Assembly (NCBI GenBank): GCA_035510155.1
Contig: DATKHR010000410.1
Span: 1 to 29,140, forward strand
Direction of reading: 5' to 3'
Length of the DNA: 29,140 nt
Source: DATKHR01 sp035510155
Lineage (GTDB): Bacteria > Acidobacteriota > Vicinamibacteria > Vicinamibacterales > CAVVIG01
In this document: piece by piece, positions 14,863-22,008 of the stretch
Layout: the number at the start of each line of letters is the position of its first letter
How positions within the stretch are numbered: the stretch's first letter is position 1
Program-made: the position numbers and the translations under genes
The notes under the pieces: generated by a model
Database searches by the model: none
Told to the model about the DNA's origin: nothing
The model's input: the letters and a program-made list of their open reading frames with translations, nothing else

Positions 14863-16482
14863 ATGCGCCCGTCGAATGTGATCGCGGCGATGATCCTGGT
14901 CGGATCGGCTGGGCTCGCTGCCCAGCAGCCCGAGGCTCGGCTTGTGGCGCCGCAGGATCTGATGGACGGCCTCAAGGATCCGACGCGGTGGCTGACCTAC
15001 TCGGGCGATTACAGCGGACACCGCCACAGCCCCCTCGCACAGATTACGCCGGAGAACGTCGGGCGGCTGACGCCGCAGTGGACGTTTCAGACAAGAACGC
15101 TCGGCAGCTTTCAGGCGACGCCGATCGTCGTGGACGGCGTGCTGTATGTCACCGGTTTCAACAACAACGCCTGGGCGATCGATGCGCGGTCGGGCCGGCA
15201 GATCTGGCGCTATCGGCGAACGCTGCCGGAGGATCTGAAGCTCTGTTGCGGCCCGGTCAACCGCGGGTTCGGCGTGCTTGGCGATCGGCTCTTCATGGCG
15301 ACTATCGACGCGCACCTGGTCGCGCTCGATATGAAAACGGGCGGCGTGCTGTTCGATGTCGAGCTGGCGGATGCGAAGGCCGGCTACTCCGCCACGGTCG
15401 CGCCGCTGGTGGTGAAGGACAAGGTGATCGTCGGGATCGCGGGCGCCGAGTATGGAATCCGCGGCTTCATCGACGCATATGACGCGCAGACCGGCAAACG
15501 CGCATGGCGCTTCTATACGGTTGCCGGGCCGGACGACCCGGGCGGCAGGACGTGGCCGACGGGTGACGCCTACTTGCACGGTGGCGGATCGATCTGGGTC
15601 ACCGGCACCTACGATCCACAGCAGAACCTGGTCTTCTTCGGCACGGGCAATCCTGGACCCGATTACTACAGCAACGCACGTGAAGGGGACAATCTCTATA
15701 CCACATCGCTTGTCGCCCTCGACGCGGACACGGGCGCTCGGCGCTGGCACTACCAGTTCACGCCGCACGACGTGCACGACTGGGACTCGACGCAGGTCCC
15801 CGTGCTCGCCGATCTCACGATCAACGGGCAGCCGCGAAAGGTCGTGATGTTCGCCAACCGCAACGGCTTCTTCTACACCATCGATCGCGAAACGGGAAAG
15901 GTGATCGTGGCGAAGCCGTTCGTCGAAACGACCTGGGCCAATCAAATCGGGCCTGACGGCCGACCGATCCTCTTTCCGGGCCACCTACCCGACGAAGAGG
16001 GCACGAAGACCTGCCCGGATCTCGGCGGCGGCACCAACTTCATGTCGCCTTCCTACGATCCGACGACGCGTCTGTTCTTCGTCACGGCGCGCGAGACGTG
16101 CGCGACGTATTACGCCTTCGATCAGAAATTCAAGCCGGGCGAGGAGTACACGGGAGGAGGAACCCAGCGGCCGCGCGACCAGAAGAACTTCGGTGCGCTG
16201 CGCGCGATTGACCCGGTGACCGGCGACCGGAAATGGGAGTTCCGCTACACCTCCGTGTCCTCGTCCGGGGTCCTGACGACCGCATCTGGTCTCGTCTTCG
16301 CGGGGGACGGCGACGGCAACATCATGGCGTTCGACTCCCGCACCGGCAAGAACCTGTGGCACTACCAGCTGGGATTCCCGATGAGCGCCACCGCGGGCAC
16401 GACCTACATGCTCGACGGACGTCAGTACCTGCTGGTCCCGTCGGGCAGCGTGCTGACCGCCTTCGCGCTGCCCGAGCGATGA
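14863..16482 (+). CDS. periplasmic PQQ-dependent alcohol dehydrogenase-like quinoprotein
   Basis: After a signal peptide (VIAAMILVGSAGLAAQQ) this 539-residue protein has the eight-bladed propeller fold of quinoprotein dehydrogenases. Evidence: tryptophan-docking repeats (VTGFNNNAWAIDARSGRQIWRY, SLVALDADTGARRWHYQF, IMAFDSRTGKNLWHYQLG), the vicinal disulfide Cys128-Cys129 (LKLCCGPVNRG) that sits on PQQ, and calcium/catalytic residues Glu196 (GAEYGIRG), Asn263 (GTGNPGPDYYSN) and the Asp pair of HDVHDWDST (Asp306/Asp308). It oxidises a primary alcohol or aldehyde in the periplasm. It has no fused cytochrome, so the di-heme protein encoded just upstream is the obvious electron acceptor. The stop overlaps the amidase ATG by four bases. 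Confidence 0.93.
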   Translation: MRPSNVIAAMILVGSAGLAAQQPEARLVAPQDLMDGLKDPTRWLTYSGDYSGHRHSPLAQITPENVGRLTPQWTFQTRTLGSFQATPIVVDGVLYVTGFNNNAWAIDARSGRQIWRYRRTLPEDLKLCCGPVNRGFGVLGDRLFMATIDAHLVALDMKTGGVLFDVELADAKAGYSATVAPLVVKDKVIVGIAGAEYGIRGFIDAYDAQTGKRAWRFYTVAGPDDPGGRTWPTGDAYLHGGGSIWVTGTYDPQQNLVFFGTGNPGPDYYSNAREGDNLYTTSLVALDADTGARRWHYQFTPHDVHDWDSTQVPVLADLTINGQPRKVVMFANRNGFFYTIDRETGKVIVAKPFVETTWANQIGPDGRPILFPGHLPDEEGTKTCPDLGGGTNFMSPSYDPTTRLFFVTARETCATYYAFDQKFKPGEEYTGGGTQRPRDQKNFGALRAIDPVTGDRKWEFRYTSVSSSGVLTTASGLVFAGDGDGNIMAFDSRTGKNLWHYQLGFPMSATAGTTYMLDGRQYLLVPSGSVLTAFALPER

Positions 16483-18989
16483 TCGTTTCCTCTCCCGCGC
16501 GCGCCCGTGCGGCAGTCGGTCTCTCCCTGGTGCTGGCGGCGGTTCTGACACTCTCGACGCTCGACGTGCACGCCGTGACGCGCCTTCCATCGGCCGACGG
16601 TCAGTTCTGGGACGTGCAGGACACGTCGTCGTGGGCGCAGGACAGCGGCGGCATTGCCACGGGCGGGCGCGCGAACCCCTTCAACGGATTTGGGTACCTG
16701 AAAATACGTGTGCGCGACGGACGCGGGCAAACGCTGGTTCCCAGCACGTACCTGCGTGGCTTCGGGCTTGCGCACGATGGTGGCGAGCGCTTCGACTCGA
16801 TGACGCCCGTGCTCGAAGGCGGAATCCTGATCGCCCGCGCCATCTTTGCGCCGAAGGAGACAGACTATCTCCGTTACGTGGACCGCTACACGAATACCGC
16901 CAGCGACGCCCGCGGAATCGACGTGGCATGGGGTGGCGCGTCGGGCGCGTTCGAGGACGGCGGGTTGGTGACCGTGGCGACGACGTCGAACGGCGACCGC
17001 CACATCGACCTGACCGACACATTCGTCACGGTGATGCAGAACGCGCGGCGGACGCCGGACCCGCTCGCGGGACCCTCGGGGCATGGACCATCCGCACACG
17101 TGCTCGGGAGTCGCGCCGCGGGGCTCCTGACCGCTGTCGGCGACATGTACGCGGACCCATTCACCGACAGATGGCCCGGATACGACCCGGCGCACATCGG
17201 ATACGTGTTCTCCCTCCGAATCCCACCGGGCGCAACGCTCGCCTTGATGACCTTCGTCGTGAAGGGTTTGAGCGAAGCCTACGACCCCCGTGGTGGATTT
17301 CCGATTCCGATTCAGAACGGCCTCGTCGCGCCGAAGTTCGAAGCCCCCTACGCGGGATCCGATTCGAAGATACCCGCGCCGGGATCGGAAATTGCCCGCG
17401 TTACGAGCATCGCGCGCCGCCTTGTCGCTGAACCGGATCTTCGCGGGCTCACACGACTCCAGCGCGCACAGATCGCGAACTGGCAGATACCGACGGGGCC
17501 AGGGCACGGCCCAGCCGCGAGCTCGTTGACGGTCGTCGAGAAGACGGCACCAGAAATTGCGGACGCACTCGCCCGCGGTGACGTGACGACGGTTGACGTG
17601 GTCGAGGCATATCTGGCGCGGTTGGCGACCCATGATCGCCATGGTCCGATGCTCCGATCGATGCTGGCGCTCAATCCACGCGTCATCGCCGACGCTCGCC
17701 GGCTCGACGCGGAGCGCGCCGCCGGCCGCGCGCGCGGTCCGCTCCACGGCATCCCCGTGGCGTTCAAGGACAACATCGACGTCCTGGGAATGCCGACCAC
17801 AGGCGGATCGCTCGCGTTGGCGGGCCACGAGCCGAGGCTCGACTCGCGCGTCGCGGCGGGCATGCGCCGCGCGGGCGCGGTCTTCATCGGAAAAACCAAC
17901 CTCGACGAGTTTCCGTTCGGCGACTTCGGGATCAGCTCGGTCGGTGGAACGATCGGCAACGCGTACGATCCGACGCTCAGCACGGCGGGCTCGAGCGGCG
18001 GGACGGCGGTCGCTGTGTCCTCGAGCCTGGTGACGCTCGGCTTCGGCACCGACACGTGCAACTCGCTGTCGAATCCGGCGTCGTTCGCGTCGCTCGCGAC
18101 CATTCGAACAACGCGGGGCCTGACGAGCCGTGCGGGAGTGATGCCGCTCAACCCCTACAACGACGCAGTCGGCCCGATCGCGAGGTCGGTGCGAGAGCTG
18201 GCGCTCGTGCTCGACGCCGTCACAGGATCGGACCCTGCCGACGAGGCGACCGCGGAGGCGGATCGGCACGCGGGCGGATCGTTCACTTCCGCCCTGGACG
18301 CCAATGCGCTCAAGGGCGCGCGGGTCGGAGTGATGCGACAACTGTTCGTTGGCGTCACCGGCGAGCGCGAGGCGGCGGCGGCGATGGAGACGGTTGTTGA
18401 AGAGCTGCGGGCGGCAGGCGCCAGGGTTGTCGACGTCGGCATTGCGGACCTGGACGATCAATACCGGCGCGCGCGAGGCAGCGCGCCGGGTTCGCTCGAG
18501 GACGGCTGGAACGCGTACTTGTCGCGTGGCGCCGCCCCCGGAGAGCGCTCGCTCACGATCGAGCAGTTGCTCGCCTCCGGAAAGCTCGCGCCCGCGAGCG
18601 CTCGGCGGTTCGAGGACGCCATTCGGCGCCGGCCGGCGGGACCGGACCGCGCCGCCGCGGTGAAGGCATTTCATGCGGCGCGCGACGACTTCAGAGCGCA
18701 GTTCGTCGACCTGATGGAGCGGGAACACCTGGATGCCCTGCTCTACCCGGCGAACCAAGCGCGGCCGGCGACCCACGAAGGCGGGCTGGTGCGCTACGGT
18801 GAGGAGCCCGGGACGTGCGAGGAGAGCGCAATGACCGGTCTGCCGCAGGTGACGGTGCCTGCTGGACTGCTTGGCGGCAGGTATCCGTTCGGCGTCTCGT
18901 TCCTTGGCCGGCTCTGGGCCGATCGCCGCGTGCTGGGGCTCGCGTACGCCTACGAGCAGGCGACGCGCCATCGGCGTCCGCCGGGCTGA
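16479..18989 (+). CDS. exported amidase-signature hydrolase with a large N-terminal extra domain
   Basis: The C-terminal part (from about residue 360) is an amidase-signature enzyme with an intact Ser-cisSer-Lys triad: Lys430 (VAFKDNIDV), cis-Ser505 in TAGSSGGTA and nucleophile Ser529 in GTDTCNSLSNPAS; the 24-residue Ser-Ser spacing is the family norm. CNS replaces the common GGS before the nucleophile, though the Ser itself is kept. Before it lie a signal peptide (AVGLSLVLAAVLTLSTLDVHA) and about 330 residues I cannot name, probably a beta-rich fold (GYLKIRVRDGRGQTLVPSTYLRGFGLAHDGGERFDSM, ILIARAIFAPKETDYLRYVDRYTN). Total length 836 aa against a usual 450-520. It hydrolyses a linear or cyclic amide outside the cytoplasm; the substrate is unknown. 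Confidence 0.9.
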   Translation: MIVSSPARARAAVGLSLVLAAVLTLSTLDVHAVTRLPSADGQFWDVQDTSSWAQDSGGIATGGRANPFNGFGYLKIRVRDGRGQTLVPSTYLRGFGLAHDGGERFDSMTPVLEGGILIARAIFAPKETDYLRYVDRYTNTASDARGIDVAWGGASGAFEDGGLVTVATTSNGDRHIDLTDTFVTVMQNARRTPDPLAGPSGHGPSAHVLGSRAAGLLTAVGDMYADPFTDRWPGYDPAHIGYVFSLRIPPGATLALMTFVVKGLSEAYDPRGGFPIPIQNGLVAPKFEAPYAGSDSKIPAPGSEIARVTSIARRLVAEPDLRGLTRLQRAQIANWQIPTGPGHGPAASSLTVVEKTAPEIADALARGDVTTVDVVEAYLARLATHDRHGPMLRSMLALNPRVIADARRLDAERAAGRARGPLHGIPVAFKDNIDVLGMPTTGGSLALAGHEPRLDSRVAAGMRRAGAVFIGKTNLDEFPFGDFGISSVGGTIGNAYDPTLSTAGSSGGTAVAVSSSLVTLGFGTDTCNSLSNPASFASLATIRTTRGLTSRAGVMPLNPYNDAVGPIARSVRELALVLDAVTGSDPADEATAEADRHAGGSFTSALDANALKGARVGVMRQLFVGVTGEREAAAAMETVVEELRAAGARVVDVGIADLDDQYRRARGSAPGSLEDGWNAYLSRGAAPGERSLTIEQLLASGKLAPASARRFEDAIRRRPAGPDRAAAVKAFHAARDDFRAQFVDLMEREHLDALLYPANQARPATHEGGLVRYGEEPGTCEESAMTGLPQVTVPAGLLGGRYPFGVSFLGRLWADRRVLGLAYAYEQATRHRRPPG

Positions 18990-19008
18990 TGCGCGGAGCG
19001 AGAGGCAC

Positions 19009-19425
19009 ATGGACGCACCCGAACGCTACGAGCAGCTGATTGCCTACCTGGAATCGCATCTACCGGAGCCGGTCGAGCGCCACGAGCACGCCGACGGTGC
19101 GCTCGAGTTCGTCGCCGGCGAGCCCCCGGAAATCGTCGTGTCGCTGACGGAGGGGAGCGTCGTCGTCTCCGGGCTCACGCCGGTGCGAGACATACCGCGC
19201 ACGATGGCTGCGAGGTTGCGGCGGGTTGGGGTGCTCAAATGGCGGCGGCTGCCGGAAACGGCGCTCTTCAACGCGCTCGGCGCGCTCCTCAAGGGCGTGC
19301 GAGAGTCTCGCGCGGCGCTGTTCAGAACGTGCGAAGCGTGCGGTCAGCCGACACCGCCCGAGCGGCTTCAAAAAGACGGCATCTGTCAGACGTGTGCCGA
19401 GCACCGGAAGCGGCTTGTTCACTGA
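19009..19425 (+). CDS. small hypothetical protein with C-terminal zinc ribbon
   Basis: The 138-residue protein (ATG 19009, preceded by GAGAGG) ends with CEACGQPTPPERLQKDGICQTCAEH, a CxxC-x(14)-CxxC zinc ribbon. The first part (RYEQLIAYLESHLPEP, then ALEFVAGEPPEIVVSLTEGSVVVSGLTP) looks like a small alpha/beta domain, and PRTMAARLRRVGVLKWRRLPETALFNAL a basic helical hairpin. It has no export signal, unlike the rest of the operon, so a cytoplasmic regulatory or housekeeping role is possible. I do not recognise the family. It starts 19 bases after the amidase stop and is the last gene of the unit. Confidence 0.75.
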   Translation: MDAPERYEQLIAYLESHLPEPVERHEHADGALEFVAGEPPEIVVSLTEGSVVVSGLTPVRDIPRTMAARLRRVGVLKWRRLPETALFNALGALLKGVRESRAALFRTCEACGQPTPPERLQKDGICQTCAEHRKRLVH

Positions 19426-19434
19426 AAACTGAAG
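19421..19434. repeat. tandem heptamer, ACTGAAR x2
   Basis: ACTGAAA followed directly by ACTGAAG; the first copy contains the stop codon of the zinc-ribbon gene. Another GAAAAC follows at about 19448. Confidence 0.5.
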
Positions 19435-19461
19435 AGTCTCGCCGATCGAAAACCGACGAGC

Positions 19462-19490
19462 TTGCGGCTCAGCCCGCCGCGGCCTACATT
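19462..19490 (+). promoter_or_regulatory. promoter of the metallothionein gene
   Basis: TTGCGG (19462-19467) and TACATT (19485-19490) are 17 bases apart, predicting a start near 19497 and a leader of about 33 bases that holds the AGGAGG at 19520-19525. I see no clear operator palindrome. Confidence 0.4.
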
Positions 19491-19529
19491 CTGCGCAGAC
19501 GGTGCCCGTGATTCCCAGCAGGAGGCCCC

Positions 19530-19679
19530 GTGGCTGACGTTCAGAAATGCGCGCACCCCGTGTGCAACTGCATGGTCGCCAAAGGCGGCGAGTTCGGCAA
19601 ATATTGCAGCGAGGTCTGCAAGGAAAAGGGCCAGCAGACCGAGCTCCGCTGCGAATGCCGTCACCCAGCGTGCGGGTAG
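19530..19679 (+). CDS. bacterial metallothionein (SmtA/BmtA-like), 49 aa
   Basis: A short gene starting at GTG 19530, four bases after a full AGGAGG, and ending at TAG 19677-19679. The 49-residue product has eight cysteines (7, 12, 14, 26, 30, 41, 43, 48) and two histidines (9, 45). The order KCAHPVCNC, then GKYCSEVCKE, then LRCECRHPACG is that of the bacterial metallothionein family (PF02069), in which about nine Cys and two His hold a zinc cluster and a small zinc-finger-like fold surrounds YCSExC. It would bind Zn, Cd or Cu in the cytoplasm. It lies alone between the oxidation operon and the AsmA-like gene. No SmtB-type regulator is nearby. A longer frame on the same strand covers it, but that frame lacks coding sense here. 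Confidence 0.88.
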   Translation: MADVQKCAHPVCNCMVAKGGEFGKYCSEVCKEKGQQTELRCECRHPACG

Positions 19680-19696
19680 CCGTCCGCGAACCCTGC

Positions 19697-19702
19697 TACA
19701 GT
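19697..19702 (+). promoter_or_regulatory. -10-like hexamer of the AsmA-like gene
   Basis: TACAGT ends eight bases before the GTG at 19711, again a near-leaderless arrangement. It lies just past the metallothionein stop. Confidence 0.35.
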
Positions 19703-19710
19703 GCAGTGTT

Positions 19711-21282
19711 GTGAGGCGCCGTCACGCGTGGGGCTGGGCGCTGGCCGCCGCCGCGCTGGGCCTTCTTGTCCCTCTCGCGCTCGTTGCCGGCGCCGTTCCG
19801 TGGCGTTCTGAGACTCTCAGGAAGCGCATCATCGAGGCGCTGTCGGACAGATTCGATAGCGACGTCGCCTTGAGCGACGTGACGCTTCGCGCGTTCCCGC
19901 GACTTCACGCGGAGGGCGGCACCCTGCTCATCAGGCAACACGGCCGGACGGACGTCCCTCCGCTCATCGCCATCAGAACCTTCAAGGTGGACGCGGGTCT
20001 GATCGGACTCTGGCGGAGGCACGTCGCGCACGTCGAGATCGTCAGACTGGACATGTCGATTCCACCGCGTGAGGACGGGGGCGAGACATCCGTAGGAGTG
20101 GTTGACCGGCTCGCCTCCAGCTCGACGAAGACGGGCGTCATCATCGACACACTCGATGCGACCGACGCGCGGCTGATCATCATTCCGCGCGGGAAGGCCA
20201 GAGCCCCGGAAACCTGGAAGACCTGGGCGATCCACACCCTCACGATGCACCGTGTGGGGATCGATCAGTCGATGCCTTACCAGGCGACGCTCACCAACGC
20301 TGTCCCACCTGGGGAAATCCAGACCGCCGGGGACTTCGGGCCGTGGGATCGCGACGACCCCGGCGGCACGCCGCTCAACGGGACATTCACCTTCGACAAC
20401 GCGGATCTCGGCGTGTTCAAAGGCGTCAAGGGGACGCTTTCGTCGCGGGGATCGTTCGGGGGATCGCTCGGCTGGATTGACGTGAACGGTGAAACCGAGA
20501 CGCCGAACCTGGTCGTCGACGTCGGCGGCCATCCTTTTCCGCTCCACGCGACGTATCACACGATCGTCGACGGCACCAACGGCGACACGAGGCTGGAGCG
20601 GATCGATGCGACGCTCGCACGGTCGACGCTCGCGGCGAGGGGCGCAGTGCTCGAGGCGCCGCTCGGTGAGCGGAAGCGCAAAGGACGAACCATCGAGCTC
20701 CACGTCGACATGCCGCAGGCGCGCATCGAGGACATCATGACCATGGCCGTCAAGGCGCCGAAGCCGCCTATGGTTGGCGCCCTGAAGCTGACGACGACCT
20801 TCCTGCTGCCTCCCGGGGACGCCAATGTCGTGGATCGATTGAAGTTGAACGGACGCTTCGACATCTCGCAGGCCAGATTCGCCAACTATGACGTGCAGGG
20901 GAAAATCGTCGAGCTCAGCCAGCGCGCACAGGGCAAGCGGCCCGACAGGGAGCGCGCACAGGTCGCGTCGAACTTCCGCGGGCATTTCGTCCTCGAGAGG
21001 GGGGTTCTGACGCTCTCCGACCTCTCGTTCGATGTGCCCGGCGCGCAGGTGAAGCTCGCCGGGCGCTACGCGCTCGAGCGCGAAACGATCGACTTCAAGG
21101 GTGACCTGTTGATCGCCGCGAAGGTCTCACAGACCGTCACAGGATTCAAATCGCTCCTGCTGAAGATCGTCGATCCGCTGTTCACAGGGCCTGGCGGCGG
21201 CAGCTCGATTCCGATCGCCATCAGCGGCACGCGGAGCGACCCGCGGTTCGGCATCGACTTGCATCGCGTGTTCAAGCGCTGA
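19711..21282 (+). CDS. AsmA-like / DUF748-type envelope protein
   Basis: The 523-residue protein has an N-terminal membrane anchor (ALAAAALGLLVPLALVAGAVPW) and the opening typical of AsmA-family proteins, RKRIIEALSDRFDSDVALSDVTLRAFPRLHAEGGTLLIRQ, which resembles the chorein-like N-terminal block. Mid-region strands (GTFTFDNADLGVFKGVKGTLSSRGSFGG) and a C-terminal block (VASNFRGHFVLERGVLTLSDLSFDVPGAQVKLAGRYALERETIDFKGDLL) are the repeated beta-strand elements of the family; SIPIAISGTRSDPRFGIDL is the usual ending. Family members act in the periplasm in phospholipid or outer-membrane homeostasis. The GTG at 19711 is selected because the upstream frame covers the metallothionein gene. Its last 156 bases overlap the antisense tail of the YgjP-like gene. 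Confidence 0.85.
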   Translation: MRRRHAWGWALAAAALGLLVPLALVAGAVPWRSETLRKRIIEALSDRFDSDVALSDVTLRAFPRLHAEGGTLLIRQHGRTDVPPLIAIRTFKVDAGLIGLWRRHVAHVEIVRLDMSIPPREDGGETSVGVVDRLASSSTKTGVIIDTLDATDARLIIIPRGKARAPETWKTWAIHTLTMHRVGIDQSMPYQATLTNAVPPGEIQTAGDFGPWDRDDPGGTPLNGTFTFDNADLGVFKGVKGTLSSRGSFGGSLGWIDVNGETETPNLVVDVGGHPFPLHATYHTIVDGTNGDTRLERIDATLARSTLAARGAVLEAPLGERKRKGRTIELHVDMPQARIEDIMTMAVKAPKPPMVGALKLTTTFLLPPGDANVVDRLKLNGRFDISQARFANYDVQGKIVELSQRAQGKRPDRERAQVASNFRGHFVLERGVLTLSDLSFDVPGAQVKLAGRYALERETIDFKGDLLIAAKVSQTVTGFKSLLLKIVDPLFTGPGGGSSIPIAISGTRSDPRFGIDLHRVFKR

Positions 21283-22008
21283 TCGGGCCTCAGCGGCCCG
21301 CGCGGTCAAGACCGGGTTCGCGGCTGAAGGCTGAGGGCTGAACGCAGACAGCTGGCGTCGCCGCTCGCGGTAGTCCGGGCAGGCACCGGCGACAAGGCTC
21401 CAGAACTTCGGGGAGTGATCCAGGCGCTTCAAGTGCATCAACTCGTGAATGATCACGTAGTCGCGAACGGCCTGGGGCATCTGCACGAGGCGCCAGTTCA
21501 GGCAGATGTGTCCGCTGGAAGAGCACGAGCCCCAGCGCCATTTCTGATTACGAATGCTGATCCGGCGCACCTTCAGGCCGAAACGTGCCGCCAGCTCGAG
21601 AAGGCGCGCCGGCAACTCCCGCGCTGCGCGCGCCCGCAGCCCGTGTTCGCCTTCCCCCGTTACCGATCCGCACTCCGCGTTCCGCAATCCGCTATCCCGG
21701 GGTCTCCAGCCCGGGGCCCCCAGCGTAGCACCTGCGCTGGGGTGGGAGCGCGGCAGCCGCGCTGGGGTGGAATCGTCCTGCCCTGCCCGTTCGTCCCACT
21801 CTTTTCTCTCGCGCTCCAACCGTTTCCGCTGTTTGTCGATCCACCCACGCTGACTGTCGACGAACGCCAGCGCGCCCTTCCTTGAGCCGCGTCGCGGAAT
21901 CGTCACACGCACACTGCCATCATCCGTGACGCGAATCACATACCGCCGGGCGCGCGGGTGACGAGTGCACACGACAGATGGGTCGGCGCGGAGAGGTGGG
22001 TCGGACAT
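21127..22008 (-). CDS. YgjP/DUF45-type zinc metalloprotease with repeat-derived insert and tail
   Basis: The family core is clear: VRRISIRNQKWRWGSCSSSGHICLNWRLVQMP, then VIIHELMHLKRLDHSPKFWSLV with HExxH ligands His188 and His192, Glu189 and third ligand His198. These proteins are predicted metal-dependent hydrolases (M48-like, WLM/YgjP clan) of uncertain substrate. Two parts are foreign. Residues about 80-117 are encoded by a palindromic element and tandem heptamers (21660-21770) and replace the beta-strand block normally found before ARAARELPARLLELAARFGL. After YRERRRQL, where homologs end, the frame runs through GGCTGAR heptamers (LSAFSPQPSA) and on for about 65 residues antisense to the AsmA-like gene. 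The metal site is intact. The start ATG overlaps the stop of the upstream GIY-YIG gene (TGATG). Confidence 0.85.
   Translation of the reverse strand: MSDPPLRADPSVVCTRHPRARRYVIRVTDDGSVRVTIPRRGSRKGALAFVDSQRGWIDKQRKRLERERKEWDERAGQDDSTPARLPRSHPSAGATLGAPGWRPRDSGLRNAECGSVTGEGEHGLRARAARELPARLLELAARFGLKVRRISIRNQKWRWGSCSSSGHICLNWRLVQMPQAVRDYVIIHELMHLKRLDHSPKFWSLVAGACPDYRERRRQLSAFSPQPSAANPVLTARAAEARSALEHAMQVDAEPRVAPRAADGDRNRAAAARPCEQRIDDLQQERFESCDGL
21322..21342. repeat. tandem heptamer, GGCTGAR x3
   Basis: GGCTGAA, GGCTGAG, GGCTGAA in direct tandem, just past the AsmA-like stop. Read on the minus strand it encodes the LSAFSPQPSA stretch of the YgjP-like protein. Confidence 0.75.
21665..21692. repeat. 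tandem heptamer, GCGGANN x4
   Basis: On the minus strand: GCGGATT, GCGGAAC, GCGGAGT, GCGGATC in direct tandem, within the YgjP-like coding region (encoding the GLRNAECGSV stretch). Confidence 0.7.
21718..21742. repeat. 25-bp palindromic element, copy 2, inside the YgjP-like gene
   Basis: Left arm CCCCAGCGTAG and right arm CTGCGCTGGGG around a CAC loop, 11-3-11, with one G-T wobble. It matches the copy at 2862-2886 at 21 of 25 positions, and the A/T pair at arm position 6 there is a G/C pair here. Confidence 0.8.
21747..21763. repeat. second hairpin next to palindromic copy 2
   Basis: AGCGCGGC and GCCGCGCT are perfect 8-bp arms around a single A. GCGCTGGGGTGG occurs at 21734-21745 and again at 21759-21770, a direct repeat with a 25-base period that joins this hairpin to the element before it. 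Confidence 0.65.

Noticed and set aside
16422..19010. A very long open frame (over 860 codons) on the minus strand across the amidase gene
   Set aside because: It is antisense to a gene with an intact triad and clear homology; its product is arginine- and histidine-rich low-sense sequence, typical of a high-GC codon-position shadow.
19462..19710. N-terminal extension of the AsmA-like protein in the same frame
   Set aside because: This part covers the metallothionein gene in another frame and reads as arginine- and serine-rich nonsense before the GTG at 19711, where the membrane anchor begins.
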